Below the pieces are notes generated by a model, which made no database searches, was not told where the DNA came from, and saw only the letters and a list, made by a program, of their open reading frames with translations. The position numbers were made by a program, and so were the translations under genes. Positions 42,325-50,500 of a stretch of DNA of 64,000 bases are shown piece after piece. The DNA is taken from positions 310,001 through 374,000 of the forward strand of contig NZ_CP142685.1 of the NCBI RefSeq assembly GCF_045689735.1, in the 5' to 3' direction. The DNA is from Halothiobacillus sp045689735. GTDB taxonomy: Bacteria > Pseudomonadota > Gammaproteobacteria > Halothiobacillales > Halothiobacillaceae. Each line of letters opens with the position of its first letter. The first letter of the stretch is position 1.

Positions 42325-44730
42325 TTATCGGAAAAAATTCAGCAGAGGATTCAAGGGATTGCCGGAATCCGTCGCGGGCGGGGCATTGCTGCCGGGGCAT
42401 TGGGCGACCGCTGGCGGTTCATATCCGCTGACAAACGGCATCAAAATCCCTGGGCAGGGGTTTGGCACGCGCTGTTGGGTGGCCACATCGACCCGGTCAA
42501 AGCGGATGCCGCGCGGGGGCGTCATGTCGCGCGGCTGGTTGTATAAGGGCTTGAATGCCGCCGCCCAGACCGGCAGGGCGCCGCTCGCGCCGGTCAGACT
42601 GGTGGGTTTGTCGTCATCGCGCCCGACCCAGACGACGCCGACCCGATTGCCGGTAAACCCGGCGAACCAGGCATCGCGGCTATCGTTGGTGGTGCCGGTT
42701 TTGCCCGCGACGCCCACGGAAGGCGGGATGATTTTATTCAGCGCCGCCGCCGTGCCGTTGTTGACCACGCCCTGCATGGCGAACTGCAACAGATACAGTG
42801 CATTGGGATCGGCGACTTTCTGCACGGTCAGCGGATAACGGGTCAGGGGTTTACCCTGGGCATCCATCACGGTGCGAATCGCCCGCAGCGGTGTGTAGAA
42901 GCCATCCGCCGAGAGCGTTTGATAAATCTGCGCGACTTCGAATGGGGTCATGGTCATCGAGCCGAGCAGCATCGAGGGGAAGAACGGCTGGATTTCCGGA
43001 CCGCCGAGTTTGTGTAGGGTGGCGGCCACGGTGGGTAGGCCGACATCCAGCCCCAGGCGGATACTCGGCACATTGCGGGATTGAGCAAGGTCGATATACA
43101 GCGGCGTGGGCCCTAAGAATTTCCGGTCGTAATTCTCCGGGTGCCAGGGCTTGCTGCCGGGTTGATCGACGGTGAGCGGTGAGTCGTCGAGCGGCGTAAT
43201 CAGCGAATACTTGGCGGGTTGTTCGAGCGCGGCGAGATACATCGGCGGTTTGATCAGCGAGCCGATTTGTCGTTCGGCATCGAGCGCACGGTTGTAGCCT
43301 TCGTAGGTCGGGTCGCGTCCGCCGACCAGACCCTCAACCTCGCCGGTGCCGATCGAGGTGATGATCGCGGCGGTTTGCAGGGTATCGGGCGCATAACCGC
43401 GCGCCTTTTCGATGCGGCTCAGGGTTTGTACCGCGTTTTCCAGCGCGGCCTGCACGCGGGGATGGAGAGTCGTGAAAATCCGTAGCCCCAGCGTTTGTAA
43501 ATCCTCCGGTTTGTACTGCTCGGCGAGTTGGCGGCGCACCAGATCGAGGAAGGCCGGATGCGGGGAGGTGGTGCCTTTTTCGGGCAGCACGCCGAGGGGT
43601 TTTTGCTTGAGCAGACCGGCTTCGGTCGGGCTGATCAGGCCGTTGTTGGCCATCAAATCCAGCACGGTATCGCGTCGCTCCTTGGCGCGCTCCGGGTTGC
43701 GGCGTGGGTTGTAATACGACGCCCCTTTGACCATGCCGACCAGCAGCGCGATTTCTTCAGGCCGCAGCTCATCGACGGGGCGGCCAAAATAGTAGCGGGC
43801 GGCTAGGCCAAAGCCGTGGATCGCCTTGTTGCCATCCTGCCCGAGATACACCTCGTTCAAATAGCCTTCGAGGATTTTATCTTTCGGATAATGCCACTCC
43901 ATTTCGAGCGCCATGATGGCCTCGGCGGCCTTGCGGCTGAGGGTGCGTTTCGGGGTCAAAAACAGGTTTTTGGCCAATTGCTGGGTGAGCGTGCTGCCGC
44001 CCTGGACGGCGTGACCGGAAAAAATATTGACCAGCAGGGCGCGCAGTACCGCCGTGGGGACGATGCCGAAATGGTGGTAAAAATCCCGATCTTCGACGGT
44101 GAGCAGGGTGTCGATCAACAGCGGCGCATCCTGTTTGACCTGCTCGACATTCAGCAGGATGCGGTCTTCCGTCGTGTTCGGGTAGAGCTGGCCGATCATC
44201 ATCGGTTCCAGTCGGCTGATACCGATATTCTGGCCGTGATCATCGGTGACGGCCGTGACCCGATCATCGGCAAACTGCACCTTGAGTTGTTTGTCGCTTT
44301 CGCGGCCATCCGGGAAGTCGAACGCCCGCCGGTGCAGCCGCACCACATTGCCGGTTCTGTCGTAGGTGCCGGTTTCGGTCAGATCGTTGCGGTCGCGGTA
44401 ATGCAGTGCCGTGAGCTCATCGACCAGCATTTGCGGGCTGAGATGCTGGCCGACATAAATCTCTTGCGGTGCGGCATAGACCACGGCGGGGAGCTTGAAC
44501 AGCGTGCCGGAGAACCGTTCGACGACCCGCTGGTTCAGAAAATAGGCCCAAATGGCGACGGCGGCGACCAGCAGTACGCCCGTGTACAACGCCATGCGCC
44601 AGAGCAGGCTTTTGAACGATAGGGCGGGACGGCTGGTGCGCGGCTTGGAGGCAGACTTTGCCCGGGAAGATTTCGAACGAGTCGTGCGTTGCGCCACCGG
44701 CTGCCTCACCCTGATACACTGAAAATTCAA
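42325..44730 (-). CDS. mrcB: Penicillin-binding protein 1B, bifunctional transglycosylase/transpeptidase
   Basis: About 800 residues. A basic cytoplasmic tail and one membrane helix (MALYTGVLLVAAVAIWAYFL) precede the UB2H region (LPAVVYAAPQEIYVGQHLSP), which binds LpoB in E. coli. Next is the GT51 transglycosylase (TVEDRDFYHHFG, GGSTLTQQLAKNLFL, NEVYLGQDGNKAIHGFGLAA). The transpeptidase has SLIK (in RQIGSLIKPPMYLAAL), SRN and KTGTT. It polymerises and crosslinks peptidoglycan. The N-terminus is uncertain: 44730 is a TTG, and a GTG at 44709 is an alternative. First gene of a five-gene operon. Confidence 0.94.
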   Translation of the reverse strand: MNFQCIRVRQPVAQRTTRSKSSRAKSASKPRTSRPALSFKSLLWRMALYTGVLLVAAVAIWAYFLNQRVVERFSGTLFKLPAVVYAAPQEIYVGQHLSPQMLVDELTALHYRDRNDLTETGTYDRTGNVVRLHRRAFDFPDGRESDKQLKVQFADDRVTAVTDDHGQNIGISRLEPMMIGQLYPNTTEDRILLNVEQVKQDAPLLIDTLLTVEDRDFYHHFGIVPTAVLRALLVNIFSGHAVQGGSTLTQQLAKNLFLTPKRTLSRKAAEAIMALEMEWHYPKDKILEGYLNEVYLGQDGNKAIHGFGLAARYYFGRPVDELRPEEIALLVGMVKGASYYNPRRNPERAKERRDTVLDLMANNGLISPTEAGLLKQKPLGVLPEKGTTSPHPAFLDLVRRQLAEQYKPEDLQTLGLRIFTTLHPRVQAALENAVQTLSRIEKARGYAPDTLQTAAIITSIGTGEVEGLVGGRDPTYEGYNRALDAERQIGSLIKPPMYLAALEQPAKYSLITPLDDSPLTVDQPGSKPWHPENYDRKFLGPTPLYIDLAQSRNVPSIRLGLDVGLPTVAATLHKLGGPEIQPFFPSMLLGSMTMTPFEVAQIYQTLSADGFYTPLRAIRTVMDAQGKPLTRYPLTVQKVADPNALYLLQFAMQGVVNNGTAAALNKIIPPSVGVAGKTGTTNDSRDAWFAGFTGNRVGVVWVGRDDDKPTSLTGASGALPVWAAAFKPLYNQPRDMTPPRGIRFDRVDVATQQRVPNPCPGILMPFVSGYEPPAVAQCPGSNAPPATDSGNPLNPLLNFFR

Positions 44731-44873
44731 TGGATGACGGGCATCGCGGTTTCACTACTGCCCTACAATCCGCCCCAGAGTGTAACGAAGATAGATTGAT
44801 TGGGCATCTATTCTGCCAATCACGACTCGATATTTTTGTGGTTCGATACGAGATTTTTTAGAGGGAAAACATC

Positions 44874-46394
44874 ATGACTGCTCCGCTGCCGCTCGAGCAA
44901 TTGAAGCGCCGTTTGCATGATGCCTATGGTGCGGTCGAGCACCTGCAAACGCATATTTCCCATGTGCTGCTGGCGGGGGATTACGCATTCAAAATCAAAA
45001 AGCCGGTGAATTTCGGCTTTCTGGATTTCACCGATTTGGCGCAACGGCAGTTTTTCTGTCAGGAGGAACTGCGGCTCAATCGTCGGCTTGCGCCTGCCTT
45101 GTATCTCGGATTGATGGGGCTGGATGCGACCGGGCGGCTCTCGGCAACTGCTGCTGCGGGCGACGAGCCTGTGGTGCAGATGCGCCGGTTTGACCAGAAT
45201 GCCCGGCTCGATCAATACGCGGCGCGGCAGGGTCTGACCGATGCGCAGGTCGATGGCATGGCGCGGCAGATCGAACGGTTCCATGCCGAGGCCGCCGTGG
45301 CACCGCAGGACAGCCATTTTGGCTCGCCCGAGACGGTGTATTTCCCTATTCGGCAGAATTTTGAGCAGATTCGGGGCTTTGCGATCAGCACGGATGATGC
45401 GGCCTTGATCGGGCGCATCGAGTCGGCCTCGCAGCAGGCGTTCGAGCAGCTCAAGCCGTTGATTGCGCGGCGCAAGCAGCAGGGGTTTGTGCGCGAAGGG
45501 CATGGTGACATGCACCTGGGCAATATGGCGTTGATCGACGATGCCGTGGTGATTTTCGATGCCATCGAGTTCAACGCCGATTTCCGATGGAGCGACACCG
45601 CCAATGATCTGGCCTTCCTGTGGATGGACTTGACCGATCGTGGGCTGCTCGGCGCGGCACGGCGGTTGCTGAATACCTATCTTGAGGCCAGTGGTGACTA
45701 TGAGGCGCTGTTGCTCCTGAAGTTTTACGGTGCCTACCGGGCGATGGTACGCGCCAAAATCGCGCTGTTTGAACTGCGCCCCGAGCTGACGGATGACGAG
45801 GCGGCGCGACAATGGGCGACCTTCCGCCGCTATGCCCGCCTGGCCGAGCAGTTTTTCAACCCCACCACGCCCACGCTCTGGCTGACCCTGGGGTTTTCCG
45901 GCTCCGGCAAATCGCTGGCGGCGATGGAGTTGGTCACGGCGATGGGCGCGGTGCGGGTGCGTTCGGATGCCGAGCGCCAGCGGCGGTATATCGAGCGGAT
46001 GAACCGTTACAGCCAGGAGGCGAGCGCCGCCGTGTATGCCGAGCTGCTGCGGATTGCCGAACTCGGGCTGTCGGCGGGCTGGTCGATGGTGATCGATGCA
46101 ACCTTTTTGAAGCAAGCCCAACGGCAGCCGTTCTGGGCGCTGGGTCAGCGTCTCGGTTTGCCGGTTCATTTGCTGTTCATCGAGTGCGATGTCTCGACCC
46201 TGCGACGGTATCTGGCTGAACGCGCGGCGGCGGGGAGTGATATTTCCGAGGCCGACGAAACCGTACTGGCGTCGCAAATGCAGCAGTTGGAGCCTTTGAC
46301 TGCCGAGGAGCGTGCGCGCAGTTTCCGCCTGCGCTGTGATGCACCGTTCGGCGGGCAAGTCGCCGATGTGCTGGCTGCACTGCCAGCCGATTGA
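44874..46394 (+). CDS. Fused aminoglycoside-phosphotransferase-like / P-loop kinase protein
   Basis: 506 residues, two domains. Residues about 1-325 are a protein-kinase-like/APH fold: AFKIKKPVNFGFLDFTDL (lysine strand), GHGDMHLGNMALIDD (catalytic loop with HGDxHxxN) and VIFDAIEFNADFRW (metal aspartate). Residues about 335-506 are a Zeta/AAA_33-type P-loop kinase: LTLGFSGSGKSLAAMEL (Walker A), VRSDAERQRRY and SMVIDATFLKQAQRQ. This fusion is widespread in proteobacteria and its substrate is unknown. It need not confer drug resistance. It stands between divergent mrcB and the fleQ region. Confidence 0.85.
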   Translation: MTAPLPLEQLKRRLHDAYGAVEHLQTHISHVLLAGDYAFKIKKPVNFGFLDFTDLAQRQFFCQEELRLNRRLAPALYLGLMGLDATGRLSATAAAGDEPVVQMRRFDQNARLDQYAARQGLTDAQVDGMARQIERFHAEAAVAPQDSHFGSPETVYFPIRQNFEQIRGFAISTDDAALIGRIESASQQAFEQLKPLIARRKQQGFVREGHGDMHLGNMALIDDAVVIFDAIEFNADFRWSDTANDLAFLWMDLTDRGLLGAARRLLNTYLEASGDYEALLLLKFYGAYRAMVRAKIALFELRPELTDDEAARQWATFRRYARLAEQFFNPTTPTLWLTLGFSGSGKSLAAMELVTAMGAVRVRSDAERQRRYIERMNRYSQEASAAVYAELLRIAELGLSAGWSMVIDATFLKQAQRQPFWALGQRLGLPVHLLFIECDVSTLRRYLAERAAAGSDISEADETVLASQMQQLEPLTAEERARSFRLRCDAPFGGQVADVLAALPAD

Positions 46395-46413
46395 CGCGCT
46401 TTTTGTCGGCTTT

Positions 46414-46442
46414 TTGACAGGATGGCGTTCAATCGTTAGTGT
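46414..46442 (+). promoter_or_regulatory. Candidate promoter upstream of fleQ, separated from it by a MITE
   Basis: Perfect -35 TTGACA (46414-46419), 17-base spacer, weak -10 TAGTGT (46437-46442). It partly overlaps the T-run of a weak AGCCGA/TCGGCT hairpin (46385-46411) at the end of the preceding gene. If used, transcripts would read through the whole MITE before fleQ. Confidence 0.4.
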
Positions 46443-46497
46443 TCCAGGCAAGCGGGCGCGATCGATGGATCGTGGCCTTGCGTGGTCATTCGGTTAG

Positions 46498-46649
46498 GGA
46501 AGCGCTGATTAAATCAGCGCTTCCCGCTTGGGGCAGGATGCCCCAACACGATCAACGACATAAGTCGTTGATTCGTGAAGATCGTCGCGGACATGTGCCG
46601 CGACAAGGCTTGCTGAATAAATCCATGGATGGATTTATTCAGTGCTTCC
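46498..46649. mobile_element. 152-bp MITE with IS5-group-like ends and TTAG target duplication
   Basis: Ends GGAAGCGCTGATTAAATC (46498-46515) and GATTTATTCAGTGCTTCC (46632-46649) are inverted repeats with 3 mismatches in 18. TTAG flanks both sides (46494-46497 and 46650-46653), fitting the YTAR 4-bp target duplications of the IS5 group. The interior is a chain of hairpins: AAGCGCTGATT/AATCAGCGCTT, GGGGCA/TGCCCC, CAACGAC/GTCGTTG, TCGCGG-/CCGCGA, and AATAAATCC/GGATTTATT. There is no coding capacity. It was presumably moved by a transposase in trans. Confidence 0.85.
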
Positions 46650-46661
46650 TTAGGAGCAGGC

Positions 46662-48098
46662 ATGAGCGAATCCCCCCCGAGTATCTGGCTGCAGGCTGCG
46701 CCTGCGGTGGTCGAACGGCTGACCCCGGCATTGCAGATGCTGGGCGTCACGACGGTATCGGCGCCCGCGCCGGGCGTAATCGCGCAGTTTTGCGATGCGC
46801 CGCCTTCGGCACCGTTGCCGGGTCTGCCCTGGGTGGCGCTGGGTCTGGCGGATGAGGCGATTCGGGCGAGCGTGGCGCCGTTTGCCAGCTTGCCGCTGCC
46901 CTGTCCGTTGCCAGCCTTGCAATCCGTCGTGGGGCGTTTGCTGGCGCGCGCGCGCGCCGAGGCGCTCGTGGCGGCGGGGCGTGGCCTCGTGGGTCAAAGT
47001 GTGTCCATCTCGGCGTTACGGGCGCAGATTGCCCAGGTGGCACCGACCGAGGCCACGGTGCTGATCCTGGGCGAATCCGGCACGGGCAAAGAAGTCATCG
47101 CCCGGATGATTCACCATCTTTCTGGCCGCAAGGACGCGCCGTTCGTCCCGATCAACTGTGGCGCGATTCCGGCGGAGTTGCTGGAGTCGGAACTGTTCGG
47201 TCACGAAAAGGGGGCGTTTACCGGCGCGCTGACCGCCAAACCGGGCCGCTTCGAGCTGGCGGCGGGTGGAACGCTGTTCCTCGATGAAATCGGCGATATG
47301 CCGCTGCCGATGCAGGTGAAAATCCTCCGGGTGCTGCAAGAGCGCAGCTTCGAGCGCGTGGGGGGGCGGCAGACGCTGGAAGCCGATGTGCGCATCATCG
47401 CCGCGACCCACCGTGATTTGGAGCGGGCCATCACCGCCGGAACCTTCCGCGAGGACTTGTTTTACCGGCTCAATGTGTTCCCGCTGGAAACCCTGCCGCT
47501 GCGCCAGATTGCCGAAGATATCCCGCTCATCGTCCGCGCCCTGGTGCAGCGATTCACCCTGGCCGGCCGGCCGATGGCGCAGTTTTCTGACGAGGCGCTG
47601 GCGGCACTGGCGGCTTTGCCCTGGCCGGGGAATGTGCGCGAACTCGCGAACCTCGTTGAACGGATGGGGATTTTGTATCCCGATCAACCCGTGGGCGTGG
47701 CCGAGCTGCCGGAGAAATTGCGTGCCGGGTTGCCGGCGGAATGGGTGCCGCCGCCCACGGTTCGCCCGGAAGACGCCGAGGAGGTATCGAAAGAACCGGA
47801 GGCGCTGGTGGCGGACATGGATCCGCGAGCCATCTTCGCGGCAGGACATACCCCGTCCGATCCGCCGGTTGGGAGCGGTGGGTGCTTGCCCACGGATCTG
47901 GAGAGCCTGGCTGCGTGTCAGATCACCCTGCCGGAAACGGGTTTTGACCTCAAGGCCCAGCTCGAAGCGATTGAACAAGGCTGGATTACCGCTGCACTGG
48001 CGGCCAGTGAAGGCGTGGTGGCGCAGGCGGCGCGCCAGTTGGGGATTCGGCGCACCACGCTGGTGGAAAAAATGCGCAAATTCCAGATGATGGATTAG
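46662..48098 (+). CDS. fleQ: Sigma-54-dependent flagellar master regulator FleQ/FlrA
   Basis: 478 residues. N-terminal FleQ-type receiver-like domain (1-110, no phosphorylatable Asp pocket recognised). AAA+ domain with Walker A GESGTGKE (137-144), intact sigma-54 contact loop GAFTGA (184-189), Walker B GGTLFLDEIGDMPL, and arginine-finger region REDLFYRLNVFPLE. A linker precedes the C-terminal Fis-type HTH (VVAQAARQLGIRRTTLVEKM). It activates sigma-54 promoters of flagellar genes, and one lies just downstream before fliE. The ATG at 46662 uses TTAGGAG as Shine-Dalgarno, part of which is the MITE's target duplication. FleQ usually binds c-di-GMP; that cannot be confirmed here. Confidence 0.9.
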   Translation: MSESPPSIWLQAAPAVVERLTPALQMLGVTTVSAPAPGVIAQFCDAPPSAPLPGLPWVALGLADEAIRASVAPFASLPLPCPLPALQSVVGRLLARARAEALVAAGRGLVGQSVSISALRAQIAQVAPTEATVLILGESGTGKEVIARMIHHLSGRKDAPFVPINCGAIPAELLESELFGHEKGAFTGALTAKPGRFELAAGGTLFLDEIGDMPLPMQVKILRVLQERSFERVGGRQTLEADVRIIAATHRDLERAITAGTFREDLFYRLNVFPLETLPLRQIAEDIPLIVRALVQRFTLAGRPMAQFSDEALAALAALPWPGNVRELANLVERMGILYPDQPVGVAELPEKLRAGLPAEWVPPPTVRPEDAEEVSKEPEALVADMDPRAIFAAGHTPSDPPVGSGGCLPTDLESLAACQITLPETGFDLKAQLEAIEQGWITAALAASEGVVAQAARQLGIRRTTLVEKMRKFQMMD

Positions 48099-48283
48099 GC
48101 AAGCCTCAATGCGGTAACGATATAACTCGTTGATTGGATTGGTTCATATCGGTCTGCATGCCCGGCTCGGCCCGTTCTGCGCCGTCCCCTCCCCCAGCGC
48201 GCCTTGCGGCGTGTGCAAAACGCTGCCCGCAGGGTGTGCCGCGGGTGTCCGTGGCGCCCGCGTTTTGCGGGGAAATCTTCGTT

Positions 48284-48299
48284 TGGCATAAACCCTGCT
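48284..48299 (+). promoter_or_regulatory. Sigma-54 (-24/-12) promoter of the fliE operon
   Basis: TGGCATAAACCCTGCT: GG at 48285-48286, exactly ten bases, GC at 48297-48298, matching TGGCAC-N5-TTGCW with two deviations. It lies 60 bases before fliE ATG and just downstream of fleQ. Confidence 0.85.
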
Positions 48300-48359
48300 A
48301 TATCTTCGTCATGCCCGATTGAGCCCAAAATTTTGGGCGGGTCTGAAGGAGATCCAGTC

Positions 48360-48698
48360 ATGAGTACCCTGTCCGTCAACCCTTCCGTCGATCAGATTCT
48401 CGCGCAAATGCGGGTGATGCGTGCCGCTGCGACCGATCGCATGGCGGCTGCGCCGACGCCCGATGCGGCTCCGGCCGTTTCGTTCGGCGCGGTGCTGCAA
48501 AATGCCCTGGGTGAGGTCAACCAGCTGCAACAAACCTCCAGCGCACTGAAAACCCGCTTTGAACTGGGGGATCCCAAGGTCGATCTCACGCAGGTGATGT
48601 TGGCCGGGCAGAAGGCTTCGTTGGGGTTCAATGCCACGCTTCAGGTACGCAATCGGTTATTGCAGGCGTATCAAGATGTCTTGAACATGCCCATTTGA
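48360..48698 (+). CDS. fliE: Flagellar hook-basal body protein FliE
   Basis: 112 residues. Connects the MS ring to the rod and helps gate the export apparatus. The variable N-terminus is followed by conserved FGAVLQNALGEVNQLQQTSS and DLTQVMLAGQKASLGFNATL with QVRNRLLQAYQDVLNMPI at the end. Shine-Dalgarno GAAGGAG. First gene of fliEFGHIJK, behind a sigma-54 promoter. Confidence 0.96.
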   Translation: MSTLSVNPSVDQILAQMRVMRAAATDRMAAAPTPDAAPAVSFGAVLQNALGEVNQLQQTSSALKTRFELGDPKVDLTQVMLAGQKASLGFNATLQVRNRLLQAYQDVLNMPI

Positions 48699-48711
48699 TT
48701 GAGGTTGAATC

Positions 48712-50499
48712 ATGGCGCAACAATCCCTTTCTCCGGCGAATTCCCCCGCCAGTTTTTCTGCCAGCCAAGCCGCCCCGACCTGGGTGCGGCAGCTCGATGG
48801 GGTCACCCAGTCGTCAAGTTTCCGTCAGCTGATGCTGTTGATTGCCCTGGCGGCGGTGATTTCCTTCATGGTGGGTTTTTTTCTGTGGGGACAAAAACCC
48901 AGCCTGGTGCCGCTGTATACCAATCTGGGGCCGAAGGAATCCGCCGCCGTAGTGGATGCGCTCAAATCGGCCAAACAGACTTATCAGTTATCGGCGGATG
49001 GGGCGATTCTGGTTGACCCTACGCAGCTACCGGCGGTGCGGATGCTGTTGGCCGGGCAGGGTTTGCCTGCCGGGGATGGCGCCGGGCTTGAAATGTTGAA
49101 CAAAGATCAGTCACTGGGTACCAGTCAGTTTGTGGAACAGGCACGGTATCAGCATGCCATCGAGGTCGAGCTGGCGCGGTCGATCGAAACCATTCAGGGC
49201 GTTTCGGCGGCGCGGGTGCATCTGGCCTTGCCCAAGCAGTCGGTCTTCGTGCGGGAACAGCAGCCACCGACCGCTTCCGTGGTGGTCGAGCTGTCGCCGG
49301 GGCAGTCGTTGACGGCGGAACAGGTGCGGGCGGTGGTTCACTTGGTGGCCTCGAGTGTCGCGGGCATGAAACCCGACAATGTGAGCGTCATCGATCAACG
49401 CGGCGAGTTGTTGAGTCAAAATTCTGACAGCTCGAACGGGATGGGGCTAACCGATAAACAATTTGCGTATCGTCAGCGGGTCGAGCGCGCGTATGCGCAG
49501 CAGATCGAGGCGTTGCTCACGCCAATCGTGGGGGCAGGCAAGGTGCGGGCACAGGTGTCGGCCGATATCGATTTTTCCCGCCAGGAAGGCACCAGCGAAA
49601 CTTATGGGCCGAAACCGGGAGCGTTGCTCTCCGAGCAAAGCACCGAGTCCAGTCGCGCATTGGGCGATCAAGGCATCAATGGCGGCGTGCCGGGGGCGTT
49701 GACCAATCAGCCGCCCGGATCCGGCACCGTCACCCCGCCCACCTCTGGCGGATTGACCCCGCCGGCGAATCTGACGGTTCCCCAGTATCAGCAGTTGATT
49801 CAAACGCCGATCAGCAGCCAAAAGAACGACACCCGTAACTACAATGTGGATAAAGATATTCGCCACACCCAATACGCCAGCGGTGCCGTTGATAAGCTGA
49901 ATGTGGCGGTGTTGCTCGATGAGAAAACCGTGACCGACAAAGACGGTAAGACGACTGCCGCGCCGATGTCGGATGCCGAGATGGCGCGGATCAAGGATCT
50001 GGTCGCGCAGGCCGTGGGCTTGAACGATCAGCGCGGCGATAAATTGACGCTGGCCAGCATCCCCTTCGTCGAGCAGAAATTGACGCCGGTCAGCATTCCG
50101 CTGTGGGAACAGCCCTGGTTTATGCCGTTGCTGAAAAACCTCGGGATGGGCGTTGCCTTGTTGCTGATGTTCTTGTTCGGCGTGCGCCCAATTCTGAAAA
50201 TGCTGGGGGCAAAACCCAGCGACGCGGCGCCGGGGCATGAGCCGAGCTTGTTGGCGCACTCAGGGGCAGCGGGTGATGAGGGTGTCCAGGTTTCCTTGAG
50301 TCGGACGAGTCCGGACGATGGTTCGGTGCGCGCGGTGGATGGCGCGCCCGTGCAGGATATGGATGATCTGGAAGGCGTGCCGCAGTTGATCGGTCAGGCG
50401 GGTTATGCGGACAAATTGCGTTCACTCAAGCAAAGCATCAACCATGATCCGAAGGCGGTGGCGGCTGTGATCAAACAATGGACTCATTCGGAGAATTGA
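48712..50499 (+). CDS. fliF: Flagellar MS-ring protein FliF
   Basis: 595 residues. Forms the inner-membrane MS ring on which the motor and export gate assemble. Two membrane helices: residues about 40-60 (LMLLIALAAVISFMVGFFLW) and about 465-485 (PLLKNLGMGVALLLMFLFGV). Ring-building domains between them include LGPKESAAVVDALKSAKQTY, GTSQFVEQARYQHAIEVELA and RVHLALPKQSVFVREQ. The C-terminal FliG-binding tail has YADKLRSLKQSINHDPKAVA and ends AAVIKQWTHSEN. Confidence 0.97.
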   Translation: MAQQSLSPANSPASFSASQAAPTWVRQLDGVTQSSSFRQLMLLIALAAVISFMVGFFLWGQKPSLVPLYTNLGPKESAAVVDALKSAKQTYQLSADGAILVDPTQLPAVRMLLAGQGLPAGDGAGLEMLNKDQSLGTSQFVEQARYQHAIEVELARSIETIQGVSAARVHLALPKQSVFVREQQPPTASVVVELSPGQSLTAEQVRAVVHLVASSVAGMKPDNVSVIDQRGELLSQNSDSSNGMGLTDKQFAYRQRVERAYAQQIEALLTPIVGAGKVRAQVSADIDFSRQEGTSETYGPKPGALLSEQSTESSRALGDQGINGGVPGALTNQPPGSGTVTPPTSGGLTPPANLTVPQYQQLIQTPISSQKNDTRNYNVDKDIRHTQYASGAVDKLNVAVLLDEKTVTDKDGKTTAAPMSDAEMARIKDLVAQAVGLNDQRGDKLTLASIPFVEQKLTPVSIPLWEQPWFMPLLKNLGMGVALLLMFLFGVRPILKMLGAKPSDAAPGHEPSLLAHSGAAGDEGVQVSLSRTSPDDGSVRAVDGAPVQDMDDLEGVPQLIGQAGYADKLRSLKQSINHDPKAVAAVIKQWTHSEN

Positions 50500-50500
50500 C

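Noticed and set aside
46395..46661. Small RNA gene instead of a MITE upstream of fleQ
   Set aside because: The inverted ends, TTAG duplication and second partial copy at 28917 fit a mobile element better, though transcription of its hairpins is not excluded.
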